Below, piece after piece: positions 17,853 to 26,869 of a stretch of 64,000 bases of DNA. Location of the stretch: positions 930,001 to 994,000 of the forward strand of contig NZ_CP130427.1 in assembly GCF_030518795.1 (NCBI RefSeq). The letters run 5' to 3'. The notes under the pieces were generated by a model, which did no database searches, had not been told where the DNA came from, and saw only the letters and a list, made by a program, of their open reading frames with translations. The stretch comes from Micromonospora sp. NBRC 110009 (GTDB lineage: Bacteria > Actinomycetota > Actinomycetes > Mycobacteriales > Micromonosporaceae). Positions within the stretch are counted from its first letter, which is position 1. Every line of letters begins with the position of its first letter. The position numbers were made by a program, and so were the translations under genes.

Positions 17853-18752
17853 TCAGGCCGGCGGGGCGTACAGCTGGTCGATCTCGGCCCGGTGCGGCAG
17901 CGCCACCGAGGCGCCGAGACGGCGTACGCAGGCCGCCCCGGCCGCCGCCGCCCAGTGCACCGCGTCGAGCAGCTCGCGCCCCTCGCCCCAGGCCACCGCC
18001 AGGGCGGCGGTGAAGGCGTCCCCGGCCGCGGTGGTGTCGACCACGTCGACCTTCACCGCCGGGACGTGCACCGCCGCGCCGTCCCGGTCGACGTACCAGG
18101 CGCCGTCGCCGCCGAGGGTGAGCACCGCCCGGGGCACCAGCTCCAGCAGCCCGGCCGGCTCGTCCCGCCCCCGCCCGGTCAGCGCCCGCGCCTCCCGCTC
18201 GTTGACCACCAGCAGGTCCACGGCGGCGAGCAGCTCCGCCGGCACCGGCCGGGCGGGCGCCGCGTTGAGCACCACCCGGGTGCCGGCTGCGCGGGCCGCG
18301 ACCGCCGCCTCGGTCACCGTCTCGACCGGCACCTCGAGCTGCGCGACCAGCACGTCCGCCTCGCGTACGGCGTGCAGCTCGCCCTCGGTGAGGCCGGTGA
18401 ACGTGCCGTTGGCCCCCGGGGTCACCAGGATGCCGTGCTCCCCCGCCGCGCCCACCATGACCAGGGCGACGCCGGAGGGACCGTAGACCACGCGGAGCTG
18501 GCCGGTGTCGACGCCGGCCGCGGTGATCCGGGCCTTGAGGGTGACCCCGAAGGCGTCCGAGCCGAGCGCGCCGAGGAAGACGCAGGACGCGCCCGCGCGG
18601 ACCGCCGCGATGGCCTGGTTGGCGCCCTTGCCGCCGGGCAGCATGACGAAGTCGCTGCCGAGCACGGTCTCCCCGGGGCGGGGCAGCGCGGCGGCGGTGC
18701 CGACCAGGTCCATGTTGGCGCTGCCCACCACGGCCACCCGGGTCTGCTGCAC
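17853..18752 (-). CDS. rbsK: Ribokinase
   Basis: A 299-residue PfkB-family kinase with the GGKGAN substrate motif (40-45), NMDLVGTA at the start and the catalytic DTTAAGDAF with Asp245. This pattern matches ribokinase better than fructokinase or adenosine kinase. No ribose transporter is nearby, so it may work on nucleoside salvage. An ABC ATPase gene precedes it by 17 bases on the same strand. Confidence 0.9.
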   Translation of the reverse strand: MQQTRVAVVGSANMDLVGTAAALPRPGETVLGSDFVMLPGGKGANQAIAAVRAGASCVFLGALGSDAFGVTLKARITAAGVDTGQLRVVYGPSGVALVMVGAAGEHGILVTPGANGTFTGLTEGELHAVREADVLVAQLEVPVETVTEAAVAARAAGTRVVLNAAPARPVPAELLAAVDLLVVNEREARALTGRGRDEPAGLLELVPRAVLTLGGDGAWYVDRDGAAVHVPAVKVDVVDTTAAGDAFTAALAVAWGEGRELLDAVHWAAAAGAACVRRLGASVALPHRAEIDQLYAPPA

Positions 18753-18769
18753 GCTTGACCTCCCGTCGG

Positions 18770-19693
18770 TCAGGCGGCCCGGGCGGTCCAGCGTTCGCCG
18801 GCGCGCTCGACGACCAGGGGCAGGCCGAAGGTCTTCGACAGGTTGTCGGCGGTGAGCGTGTCGGCGAGCAGGCCCTGGGCGACAACGCCGCCCTCGCGGA
18901 GCAGCAGCGCGTGGGTGAAGCCGGGCGGGATCTCCTCGACGTGGTGGGTGACCAGCACCAGGGCCGGGGCGTCCGGGTCGTACGCCAGCTCGGCCAGCCG
19001 GGCGACCAGGTCCTCGCGCCCGCCCAGGTCGAGCCCGGCGGCGGGCTCGTCGAGGAGCAGCAGCTCGGGGTCGGTCATCAGGGCCCGGGCGATCTGCACC
19101 CGCTTGCGCTCCCCCTCCGACAGCGTGCCGTAGGCCCGCTCGGCGAGGTGGCCGATGCCGAGCTGGCCGAGCAACGCGCGGGCGCGGGCCTCGTCGGTGC
19201 GGTCGTAGCTCTCCCGCCAGCGGCCCACCACCGACCAGGCGGCGGTGACCACGACGTCGGCGACCCGCTCGTCGGCGGGGATCCGCTCGGCCAGCGTGGC
19301 GGTGGAGAGACCGATCCGCGTGCGCAGCTCGTTGACGTCGGTGCGGCCGATCCGCTCGCCCAGGACGTGCGCGAAACCGGTCGTCGGGTGGAGCCGGCCG
19401 GCGGCGAGGTTGAGCAGGGTGGTCTTGCCGGCGCCGTTCGGGCCGAGCACGACCCAGCGCTCGTCCAGCTCGACCCGCCAGTCGACGTCGTGCACCAGGG
19501 CGGTGCCGGAGCGCTTGACGCCGACCCCGTCGAGGCTGACCACCAGATCCGCGTCCACGGGCGAGCGGGCGGGGGCGCCGGCGGCGCCGGGGATCAGGTC
19601 ACCAGTCACCGGTCCATCCAACCACGCAGCCCGCGTGCTGCCCCCCACGGGCGGCGTCGCCACCATAGGGTGGGTCACCGTGTCGTTGGTCAC
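18770..19693 (-). CDS. Stand-alone ABC transporter ATPase (ModF/YbbA-like)
   Basis: 307 residues with Walker A GPNGAGKTTLL, signature LSEGERKRVQIARAL, Walker B LLLLDEPAAGLD and H-loop LVTHHVEEIP. No permease follows, so it is an orphan ATPase, comparable to the actinobacterial group annotated as ModF or iron ABC ATPase. The first 45 residues are low complexity; the true start may be a later GTG. Confidence 0.85.
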   Translation of the reverse strand: MTNDTVTHPMVATPPVGGSTRAAWLDGPVTGDLIPGAAGAPARSPVDADLVVSLDGVGVKRSGTALVHDVDWRVELDERWVVLGPNGAGKTTLLNLAAGRLHPTTGFAHVLGERIGRTDVNELRTRIGLSTATLAERIPADERVADVVVTAAWSVVGRWRESYDRTDEARARALLGQLGIGHLAERAYGTLSEGERKRVQIARALMTDPELLLLDEPAAGLDLGGREDLVARLAELAYDPDAPALVLVTHHVEEIPPGFTHALLLREGGVVAQGLLADTLTADNLSKTFGLPLVVERAGERWTARAA

Positions 19694-19740
19694 GCACCCG
19701 GAGGACGGTTCATGCCCGATCGCTGGCAGGAGGCGCGCGG

Positions 19741-20760
19741 ATGAGCGCCGTGATTGAGATCGCGGGTCTCCGCAAGGCGTTCCACACCGCCCGCCAGGGG
19801 CGCCGGATCGCCGTCGACGGCTTCGACCTGCTGGTCGAGGCGGGGCAGATCCACGGTTTCCTCGGGCCCAACGGCTCGGGCAAGACGACCACCCTGCGCG
19901 CCCTGCTCGGGTTGGTGCGGGCCGACGAGGGGCGGATGAGCGTGCTCGGAGCCAGCTCGCCCGAGCGGCTGGCCGACGTCACGGGCCGGGTCGGCGCGAT
20001 CGTGGAGAGCCCGCAGTTCTTCGGCAACTTCACCGCCCGCAAGACGCTGCGGCTGCTGGCCCTGGCCGGGGGCGTGCCCACCGACCGGGTCGACCAGGTG
20101 CTGGAGCAGGTCGGCCTGCGGGACCGGGGCGACGAGCGGGTCAAGGGCTACTCGCTGGGCATGAAGCAGCGGCTGGCGGTGGCGTCGGCGCTGCTGAAGA
20201 ACCCGGAGCTGCTGATCCTGGACGAGCCGGCGAACGGCCTGGACCCGGCGGGCATCCGGGAGATGCGGGACCTGATGCGGTCCCTCGCCGCGGCCGGGGT
20301 GACCGTGCTGATCTCCAGCCACATCCTGGCCGAGATCCAGTTGATCTGCGACCACGTGACGATCGTCAGCCGGGGCCGGCGGGTGGCCCACGGCCGGGTG
20401 GACGAGGTGCTGGCCGGCTTCGACCAGCACGAGTGGCGGATCCGGGTGGCCGAGCCGGAGCGCGCCGGCGAACTGCTGGGTCGGCTCGGCGTCTCCGTCA
20501 CCGCCCACCCCGACCACCTGGTGGTGGCCGGGGTCGACGACCCGGAGCTGATCAGCCGCACCCTCGGCGAGCAGGGCCTCTGGGTGCGCGAGCTGGTGCC
20601 GCTGCGGCCGGACCTGGAGAGCGTCTTCCTGGAGCTGACCGGCGACAGCCGGCACCTGGACGTGCCGCGCCAGGTGGACGGGGCGGTACATCCGCCGGGC
20701 GCCCCCGGTGACGCGGTGATCGATCTCGACGTGCGCGAGTCCCGGGGGGTGGACGCGTGA
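19741..20760 (+). CDS. ABC transporter ATPase (ABC-2 type, CcmA-like)
   Basis: A 339-residue ATPase with Walker A GPNGSGKT, signature YSLGMKQRLAVASALL, Walker B LLILDEPANGLDP and H-loop LISSHILAEI. The C-terminal 120 residues form the extension seen in bacitracin/lantibiotic-type exporters. It overlaps the following permease by 4 bases and begins 47 bases from the divergent orphan ATPase. Confidence 0.93.
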   Translation: MSAVIEIAGLRKAFHTARQGRRIAVDGFDLLVEAGQIHGFLGPNGSGKTTTLRALLGLVRADEGRMSVLGASSPERLADVTGRVGAIVESPQFFGNFTARKTLRLLALAGGVPTDRVDQVLEQVGLRDRGDERVKGYSLGMKQRLAVASALLKNPELLILDEPANGLDPAGIREMRDLMRSLAAAGVTVLISSHILAEIQLICDHVTIVSRGRRVAHGRVDEVLAGFDQHEWRIRVAEPERAGELLGRLGVSVTAHPDHLVVAGVDDPELISRTLGEQGLWVRELVPLRPDLESVFLELTGDSRHLDVPRQVDGAVHPPGAPGDAVIDLDVRESRGVDA

Positions 20761-21758
20761 ACCTGGTCCGTGCCGAGCTGGAACGGCTCGCCGCCCGCCG
20801 TTTCGTGCAGCTGATGGTGGTGCTGCTGCTCGCCGCCTTCGCGGTGACCGTGGCGACCACGCTGGCCGGGTCGCACCGGCCCACGCCCGGGGAGCTGGGC
20901 CGGGCCCAGGCCCAGGCGGCCGAGGAGGTGCGCAACCTGGAGGCGGCGCACGACCGCTGCCTGCGGATCAAGGCGGGCGCGGTCACCCCGGACGAGAACG
21001 ACTACGTCCCCCGGGACTGCGCCGAGGTGGATCCGGCCCTGATGGAGGAGCTGCCCAGCGCGGCGACCTACCTGAACGGCGTGTTCGTCTTCGCCCATGA
21101 GGCACTGCCGCTGCTCTACTTCCTCGTCGCGTTCCTGATGCTCTTCGGCTTCCTGGTCGGCGCCTCCTACATCGGCGCCGACCTGAACTCGGGCGGCGTG
21201 GTCAACCTGCTGCTGTGGCGGCCGCGCCGCCGGGCGGTGCTCGGCACCAAGCTGGGCACGCTGCTCGGCGCGCTGCTGGCGCTCTCCGCGGCCGCGTCGG
21301 CGGCGTACCTGGCGGTGTTCTGGCTGATCGGGCAGGCGTCGGGGCTGACCGGGCGGGTGGACTGGGCCGCGCTCGGCGGCACGTACGGGCGGGGCCTGGT
21401 GCTGGTGCTGCTCGCCGCGGCGCTCGGCTTCGCCCTGGCCACGCTGGGCCGGCACACCTCGGCGGCGCTCGGCACGGTCGCCGCGTACCTGGTGGTGTGG
21501 GAGCTGGGGGCGCGGCTGGTGTTCGACATCCTGCAGGTGGCCCGACCGGAGCGGTTCATGCTCTCCAGCTACCTGGCGGCCTGGCTCACCGGCGAGGTCC
21601 GGTTCTGGGACGGCTACGCCTGCAACGGAGCGACCACGGGCTTCTGCGACGGTTTCTACCGGATCGGCTGGGCTCCCGGGCTGGTGTTGCTGCTGGCGCT
21701 GACCGGCGCGCTGGTCATCGCCGCGTTCACCGCGTTCCGCCGCCGCGACCTGATCTGA
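20757..21758 (+). CDS. ABC-2 permease partner (333 aa)
   Basis: The GTG start overlaps the ATPase stop codon. Six hydrophobic segments: one at about 20-42, a pair around 117-145, then groups at 175-215, 225-255 and 300-325. Between the first two segments lies an extracytoplasmic loop of about 75 residues with two cysteines (DRCLRI and PRDCAEV); another Cys pair (YACNGATTGFCDG) is near the end, so disulfides outside the membrane are likely. Substrate unknown. Confidence 0.88.
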   Translation: MNLVRAELERLAARRFVQLMVVLLLAAFAVTVATTLAGSHRPTPGELGRAQAQAAEEVRNLEAAHDRCLRIKAGAVTPDENDYVPRDCAEVDPALMEELPSAATYLNGVFVFAHEALPLLYFLVAFLMLFGFLVGASYIGADLNSGGVVNLLLWRPRRRAVLGTKLGTLLGALLALSAAASAAYLAVFWLIGQASGLTGRVDWAALGGTYGRGLVLVLLAAALGFALATLGRHTSAALGTVAAYLVVWELGARLVFDILQVARPERFMLSSYLAAWLTGEVRFWDGYACNGATTGFCDGFYRIGWAPGLVLLLALTGALVIAAFTAFRRRDLI

Positions 21759-21764
21759 GGGGGC

Positions 21765-21798
21765 CGGTGCGGCCTCCGCGGGTCCGGGGGCCGCACCG
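21765..21798 (+). terminator. Terminator hairpin after the ABC-2 permease
   Basis: CGGTGCGGCC (21765-21774) pairs with GGCCGCACCG (21789-21798), 6 bases past the stop codon. Confidence 0.65.
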
Positions 21799-21873
21799 TC
21801 AACTCCTTGCAGAGATCCCCGAGCTCGTGAAGAATTCCTTCACATGGTGGCGGGGGTGACGATCGGGGTGCGG

Positions 21874-23049
21874 TCAGCCGACCGTGGAGCCGAACACCTC
21901 GTCGCGCACCGCGTCCAGCGCGGTCCGCAGCGCGCCGCGCAGGATCGGCTCCTCGGTGAGCCCGGTGGGGACCACCCGCGGCCGGACCAGCGTGATCTCG
22001 GCGACCTCGTGCTGCACCCGCTCGGCCAGCGCCGTTCCGCCGGCCTGCCCCACCTCGCCGGCGAGCACCACCAGCGGCGGGTCGAGGACCACGCAGGTGC
22101 TGGCCACCCCGAGGGCCAGCCGACGGGCCAACTCGTCCAGCAGCGGGCCGCCGGCCGGGCCGGCGGCGACCGCGGCCCGCACCGCGTCGGCGGCGCCGGC
22201 CGCGGCGAAGCCGTGCTCGGCGGCCACCGCGCGTACCGCGTCGGCCCCCGCGAGCTGCTGGAACGCCGGCTTGGCCCGCTTCGAGACGTCCCGCGGGATC
22301 GGCACGCCGGGCACCGGCAGGTAGCCGATCTCGCCCGCCGCGCCGCTGCTGCCATGGTGCAGCCGGCCGCCGAGCATGATCGCCAGACCGACGCCCGCGT
22401 CCACCCAGACGAGCACGAAGTCCGCCGTGCCCTGCCCGGCGCCGGACTGCGCCTCGGCGACCGCGGCCAGGTTGACGTCGTTCTCGAAGACCACCGGGAT
22501 GCGCAGGTCCTCGCGGAGCGCGGCGAGCAGGCCGCTGTGCCAGCGCGGCAGGTTGAACGCGAAGGTGATGTCCCCGGTGCCGGGGTCCACCAGGCCGGGG
22601 GTGCCCAGCACGACCCGGCGCACGCTGGCCAGGTCCGCGCCCGCGCTGCTGGCCGCCTGGACCACGGCGTTGTGCACCACGCCCACCGGGTCGTCGGTGT
22701 CCTTCGTGGACTGCTCGACCCGGCCGACCACCGCGCCGGTGATGTCGGCGCAGGCCGCCACCACCCGCTCCGCGCCGACGTCCACCCCGACCACGTACGC
22801 GCTGCCCGGGCGGACGGCGTAGAGCTGGGCGTTCGGGCCCCGCCCGCCGGCCTGCTCGCCGACCCGGGTGACCAGGCCGCGCTCCTCCAGCCGCTCGACC
22901 AGCTGGGACGCGGTGACCTTGGAGAGCCCGGTCAGCTCGCCGAGCCGGGCCCGGGTGAGCGGCCCACGCTCGAGGAGCAGCTCCAGCGCCGCGCGGTCGT
23001 TCAGCGCCCGCAACAGGCGGGGGGTGCCGGGCAGCCGGGTCGCACTCAT
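21874..23049 (-). CDS. ROK family transcriptional repressor
   Basis: 391 residues: a MarR-like winged HTH (about 20-75, LTGLSKVTASQLVERLEERG) followed by a ROK sugar-kinase-like sensor (VGVDVGAERVVAACADITG, FENDVNLAAVAEA and GAAGEIGYLPVPG). The ROK zinc cysteine motif is absent, as in many actinobacterial members. Divergent from a GH3 beta-N-acetylhexosaminidase-like gene, with an operator-like palindrome 17 bases before its own start, so it probably represses both genes in response to an amino sugar. Confidence 0.92.
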   Translation of the reverse strand: MSATRLPGTPRLLRALNDRAALELLLERGPLTRARLGELTGLSKVTASQLVERLEERGLVTRVGEQAGGRGPNAQLYAVRPGSAYVVGVDVGAERVVAACADITGAVVGRVEQSTKDTDDPVGVVHNAVVQAASSAGADLASVRRVVLGTPGLVDPGTGDITFAFNLPRWHSGLLAALREDLRIPVVFENDVNLAAVAEAQSGAGQGTADFVLVWVDAGVGLAIMLGGRLHHGSSGAAGEIGYLPVPGVPIPRDVSKRAKPAFQQLAGADAVRAVAAEHGFAAAGAADAVRAAVAAGPAGGPLLDELARRLALGVASTCVVLDPPLVVLAGEVGQAGGTALAERVQHEVAEITLVRPRVVPTGLTEEPILRGALRTALDAVRDEVFGSTVG

Positions 23050-23065
23050 GCCACGTCCTCTATTT

Positions 23066-23082
23066 TCAGTAAAGTTTGCTAA
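23066..23082. promoter_or_regulatory. Candidate ROK operator
   Basis: TCAGTAAAGTTTGCTAA is a near palindrome (AGTAAA-G-TTTGCT) and the only AT-rich patch between the divergent repressor and GH3 genes. Sites of form TTAGTAAA-TTTACTAA are typical for NagC/ROK regulators. Confidence 0.55.
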
Positions 23083-23172
23083 CCACAAAACGCCTGCAGA
23101 GGGGTGCCCGTTAGCGTATCGGCCACCTCCATCCGGAGTCGTCGGACGACCCGGCAGGGAAAGGGGAGACTG

Positions 23173-24624
23173 GTGGGATCGGATCCTGGACTCCGGCGGC
23201 TCGCGCTGGGCACGCTGCTGGCCGCGTACCCGGGCCCGGTCCCGCCCGACTGGGCGGTGGACCTGCTCGGCGAGGGGCTCGCCGGGCACACCCTGTTCGG
23301 CACCAACGTCCACGACCCGGCCCAGGTGGCCGCGACCACCGCCGCACTGCGCGCCGGCCGCCCCGACGTGATCATCGCGATCGACGAGGAGGGCGGTGAC
23401 GTCACCCGGCTGGCCCATGCCACCGGCAGCCCGTACCCGGGCAACGCGGCGCTCGGCGCGGTCGACGACCCGACGCTGACCCGCCAGGTGTACGCCTCGA
23501 TCGGCGCGGAGCTGGCCGCCCTCGGCCTCACCGTCGACCTGGCCCCCACGGTCGACGTGAACACCGCCGACGAGAACCCGGTGATCGGCACCCGCTCGTT
23601 CGGCGCCGACCCGGCCCGGGTGGCCGCCCACTCGGCGGCCGCGGTCGCCGGCCTCCAGTCGGCCGGCGTGGCGGCCTGCGCCAAGCACTTCCCCGGGCAC
23701 GGCGCCACGATCGCCGACTCGCACCACGAGCTGCCCACCGTCGACGTGCCCCCGGCGGTGCTGCGCGAGCGGGACCTGCCGCCCTTCGCCGCCGTGATCG
23801 ACGCCGGGGTCCGCGCGATCATGACCGCGCACATCCGGGTGCCGGCGCTGACCGGCGACGGTCCGGCGACCTTCAGCCGGGCGGTCCTGGTCGACCTGCT
23901 GCGGCGCGAGTACGGCTTCACCGGCACGGTGATCACCGACGCGCTGGAGATGCAGGGCGCCGCGCTGGCCGCCGGCGGGGTGGGTCCCGCCGCGGTACGC
24001 GCCCTCGCCGCCGGGGCGGACCTGCTCTGCATCGGCGCCAAGGTGGACGCCGACCTGGTCGAGCTGGTGGTCGAGGCGATCGTCGGCGCGCTCGGCGACG
24101 GCCGGCTGGACCGGGCCCGGGTCGAGGAGGCCGCCGGCCGGGCCGCAGAACTCGCCGCCTGGACCGCTGCCGCGGGCCCGCCCGCCGCCGCCGCCGACGG
24201 CCTCGGCTACGCGGCCGCGCTCCGGGCGGTACGCGTGGAGGGCGACCTCAACGGCCTCACCACGCCGCTGGTGGTGCAGGTGCAAGCCACCGCCACCATC
24301 GCCGAGGGCCGGGTGCCGTGGGGTCTGGGTCCGCACCTGGCCCGGGCCGAGGAGGTCCGCGCGGTCGCCGGGCAGACCGACCCGGACGAGCTGCGCCGGC
24401 TGGCCGGGGACCGGCCGATCGTGCTGGTCGGCCGCCACCTGCACCGGCTGCCCGGGGCGCGCGAGCTGGTGGAGGCGCTGGCCGCCGGGCACCCGGTGGC
24501 GGTGGTGGAGATGGGCTGGCCGGCCGAGTGGCGGCCGGCCGGCGCCCGCGCCTTCGTCACCACGTACGGCGCCAGCCACGCCAACGGCCGGGCCGCGGCG
24601 GAGGTGCTCGGCCTGACCGGCTGA
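23173..24624 (+). CDS. Beta-N-acetylhexosaminidase, GH3 (NagZ-like)
   Basis: 483 residues from the GTG at 23173, which has GGGGAG upstream. KHFPGHG is at 171-177, followed by the NagZ-type loop with D182 and H184 (ADSHHELP), the His/Asp acid pair. The nucleophile is Asp256 in ITDALEM. The substrate is likely GlcNAc-containing muropeptide or chitin oligomer. A C-terminal extra domain (about 340-480) follows. No signal peptide is seen, so it acts in the cytoplasm. Divergent from the ROK repressor. Confidence 0.9.
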   Translation: MGSDPGLRRLALGTLLAAYPGPVPPDWAVDLLGEGLAGHTLFGTNVHDPAQVAATTAALRAGRPDVIIAIDEEGGDVTRLAHATGSPYPGNAALGAVDDPTLTRQVYASIGAELAALGLTVDLAPTVDVNTADENPVIGTRSFGADPARVAAHSAAAVAGLQSAGVAACAKHFPGHGATIADSHHELPTVDVPPAVLRERDLPPFAAVIDAGVRAIMTAHIRVPALTGDGPATFSRAVLVDLLRREYGFTGTVITDALEMQGAALAAGGVGPAAVRALAAGADLLCIGAKVDADLVELVVEAIVGALGDGRLDRARVEEAAGRAAELAAWTAAAGPPAAAADGLGYAAALRAVRVEGDLNGLTTPLVVQVQATATIAEGRVPWGLGPHLARAEEVRAVAGQTDPDELRRLAGDRPIVLVGRHLHRLPGARELVEALAAGHPVAVVEMGWPAEWRPAGARAFVTTYGASHANGRAAAEVLGLTG

Positions 24625-24652
24625 ACCGGCCCGTTCGGGGTAAACACCGGGA

Positions 24653-25849
24653 ATGGCGACCACCGACGCCTGGCTCCGCGCCGTCGACGACCTGCTGTAC
24701 CGGGCCCACCGGGTGGCGCCGGACCAGCTGCCCGAGGCGATCGACGGGGCACTGCGCCCGCTGGGCGTCGCGGCGACGACCTACGTGGTGGACGTGGAGC
24801 AGGAGCTCCTGCGGCCGCTGCCCCGGCCGGGCCGGCCGGCGCCCGATCCGCTGCCGATCGACGCCAGTCTGCCAGGCCGGGCCTACAGCGAGGTACGCGT
24901 GCGAGCCGGGCAGGACGGCCGGCTCTGGGTGCCGGTGGTGGACGGCACCGAACGGCTCGGCCTGCTGGAGGTCACCCTCGCCGCCGGGACGGACCCGGAC
25001 GACGAGGTCCTCCGGGACGGCTGCCGTTCGATCGCCGCACTCGTCGGGCACGTGCTGGCCGGCAAGCTGACCTACGGCGACACGCTGCACCGGGTACGCC
25101 GGAGCGGGCCGATGGAGGTGTCCGCCGAACTGCTCTGGCAGCTGCTCCCCCCGCTCACCTTCGCCACCGACACGGTCGCGATCAGCGCGATCCTCGAACC
25201 CTGTTACGAGGTGGGCGGGGACGCCTTCGACTACGCGCTGGACGGCGGCCTGTTCGCCCTGGCGATCCTGGACGGGGTGGGGCACGGGCTGCCCGCGACG
25301 CTCTTCACCGCGGTGGCGCTCGCCGCGCTGCGGGCCGGCCGGCGGGCCGGCACGGAGCTGCCGGGGCTGCCGGCGGTGGTGGACGCGGCGCTGCGCAGCC
25401 AGTGGACGGACGGCCGGTTCGTGACCGGCGTGCTGGCCGAGTTCGACGTCGGCACCGGCCGGCTCCGGTACGTCAACGCCGGGCATCCCGCCCCGGTGCT
25501 GCTGCGCCGCGGTCGGGCCGTCCGCGCCCTGACCGGCGGGCGGCGACTGCCGCTCGGCCTGCCCTCCCCCGACACCGAGCCGGGTGAGGTCCGGCTGGAG
25601 CCGGGCGACCGGTTGCTGCTCTACACCGACGGGATCATCGAGACCCGGGACGCGGCCGGCGAGATGTTCGGGCTGCCCCGGTTGGCCGACCTCGCCGAGC
25701 GGCACATCGGGTCCCGCCTGCCTGCCCCGGAGACGCTGCGCCGGTTGAGTCGGGCGGTCGTCGCGCACCGGGCCGGCCCGCCGCGCGACGACGCCACCCT
25801 GGTGCTGCTGGAGTGGTCCGGTGAGGCGGCCGCCCGGGTGGAGCCGTGA
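24653..25849 (+). CDS. SpoIIE-type PP2C serine phosphatase with sensor domain
   Basis: 398 residues. The first 145 look like a degenerate GAF domain. The PPM/SpoIIE catalytic part follows from about 180, with ILEPCYEVGGDAFDYALDGG and AILDGVGHG holding the two metal-binding Asp, then YVNAGHPAPVLLRRG and LLLYTDGIIE. It should dephosphorylate an STAS anti-anti-sigma factor. A gene for exactly such a factor lies directly convergent to it, 6 bases apart. Confidence 0.92.
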   Translation: MATTDAWLRAVDDLLYRAHRVAPDQLPEAIDGALRPLGVAATTYVVDVEQELLRPLPRPGRPAPDPLPIDASLPGRAYSEVRVRAGQDGRLWVPVVDGTERLGLLEVTLAAGTDPDDEVLRDGCRSIAALVGHVLAGKLTYGDTLHRVRRSGPMEVSAELLWQLLPPLTFATDTVAISAILEPCYEVGGDAFDYALDGGLFALAILDGVGHGLPATLFTAVALAALRAGRRAGTELPGLPAVVDAALRSQWTDGRFVTGVLAEFDVGTGRLRYVNAGHPAPVLLRRGRAVRALTGGRRLPLGLPSPDTEPGEVRLEPGDRLLLYTDGIIETRDAAGEMFGLPRLADLAERHIGSRLPAPETLRRLSRAVVAHRAGPPRDDATLVLLEWSGEAAARVEP

Positions 25850-25855
25850 CCGGCC

Positions 25856-26218
25856 TCAGCGCAGCCGGCGCCAGCCGCCCTCGGCCGTGGGGCTGTCGTC
25901 ACCCGTACCGCGGGCGAGCCCGAGCAGGGCGTCGACGGCGCTGATCCGGAGCACCCGGGCCACCACCGGCCGGGGATCGGTCACTCGCAGGACGGCACCC
26001 CGGCCGACCGCCTCGGCCGCGCCGCGGAGCAGGGCGGCCACCCCGGTCGAGTCGAGGAAGGTCACCGCGCCGAGATCGACCACGATCTCCAGCAGTCCCG
26101 GCCGGTCGACGAGGGCGTCCAGCGCGCGGTCGAACCGCGGGGCGCCGGCCATGTCGAGGTCGCCGGCCGGGGTCAGGACCACCCGCCCCCGCCCGGCCTC
26201 CCGCGTACCGATCTTCAT
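25856..26218 (-). CDS. STAS domain anti-sigma factor antagonist (120 aa)
   Basis: A single STAS domain with the phosphorylatable Ser57 in TFLDSTGVAALL and RVTDPRPVVARVLRISAVDALL. The conserved DST motif means it can be controlled by a kinase/phosphatase switch. The likely phosphatase is the neighbouring SpoIIE-type protein; no anti-sigma kinase is in view. ATG at 26218. Confidence 0.92.
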   Translation of the reverse strand: MKIGTREAGRGRVVLTPAGDLDMAGAPRFDRALDALVDRPGLLEIVVDLGAVTFLDSTGVAALLRGAAEAVGRGAVLRVTDPRPVVARVLRISAVDALLGLARGTGDDSPTAEGGWRRLR

Positions 26219-26297
26219 GGCCTGCCCGTCGCTCCGCCGATGTCGTCGCCGCGACCCTACCGGGCGCGTTCCGGCCCGATGGCGCTTCGACTCACTC

Positions 26298-26311
26298 TTG
26301 AACACGTTCAA
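26298..26311 (+). promoter_or_regulatory. Palindromic operator 1 over the promoter -35
   Basis: TTGAACACGTTCAA has perfect 6-bp arms. TTGAAC can serve as -35, with TACGCT 17 bases later (26321-26326) as -10. A repressor on this site would block transcription. The likely binder is the TetR protein at 27299-28006, the third gene of the operon. Confidence 0.7.
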
Positions 26312-26341
26312 AAACTGTCGTACGCTCAACGCGACCTTGAT

Positions 26342-26355
26342 TTGAACGCGTTCAA
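26342..26355 (+). promoter_or_regulatory. Palindromic operator 2 in the leader
   Basis: TTGAACGCGTTCAA is a perfect 14-base palindrome whose centre is 44 bases from the centre of operator 1, and it ends 13 bases before the ATG at 26369. Confidence 0.7.
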
Positions 26356-26368
26356 GAAGGGCGACGAG

Positions 26369-26869
26369 ATGGACGTGAAGGTCTGGATGTACCTGGCGTA
26401 CCTGGCGGTCAGCATCGGCCTGACCGTCTGGGTGGCCCGGACGCTGTCCCGCAACGGGTTGGTGTTCCTGGAGGAGGTCTTCGCCGACAACCGGCTGGCC
26501 AACGCCGTCAACAGCCTGCTGGTGGTCGGCTTCTACCTGCTCAACCTGGGCTACGTCACGGTGGCCATGAAGGAGTCCGACCCGGTGGTCACCACCAGCC
26601 AGGCGCTGGAGGAGCTCTCCATGAAGGTCGGCTGGGTGCTGCTGGTCCTCGGCGCGCTGCACTTCTTCAACGTCTTCGCGCTCGGCCGGTACCGGCGCGG
26701 TCGACTCCGCCAGCAGGCAGCCGGCCACCCGCCGCTGCCGCCGGTCGGTTACCTGCCGGTCCAGCCCGGCGGCCGGCTGGTCGGCCCCGCCGGTCCGCCG
26801 CCGGCCGGCCCGATCCCGCCGGCCGGACCACCGGCTGCCGGCCCGACGCCACCCGCCCCGCCGCGATGA
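26369..26869 (+). CDS. Membrane protein with Pro-rich tail (166 aa)
   Basis: Three hydrophobic segments (about 6-24, 47-66 and 87-106), then a proline/glycine/alanine-rich cytoplasmic or periplasmic tail (PPAGPIPPAGPPAAGP-type units, 130-166). I recognise an actinobacterial conserved family but no defined function. It is the first gene of an operon controlled by two palindromic operators and overlaps the DCC gene by 4 bases (ATGA). Confidence 0.8.
   Translation: MDVKVWMYLAYLAVSIGLTVWVARTLSRNGLVFLEEVFADNRLANAVNSLLVVGFYLLNLGYVTVAMKESDPVVTTSQALEELSMKVGWVLLVLGALHFFNVFALGRYRRGRLRQQAAGHPPLPPVGYLPVQPGGRLVGPAGPPPAGPIPPAGPPAAGPTPPAPPR

Noticed and set aside
21827..21843. GTGAAGAATTCCTTCAC palindrome as a regulator site
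   Set aside because: A 6-bp-arm palindrome in a 3' region between convergent genes, with no promoter in view.
21874..24663. A 929-codon frame running from the ROK gene through the GH3 gene on the minus strand
   Set aside because: Only its ROK part is real; the rest is antisense to GH3, which has all catalytic motifs.
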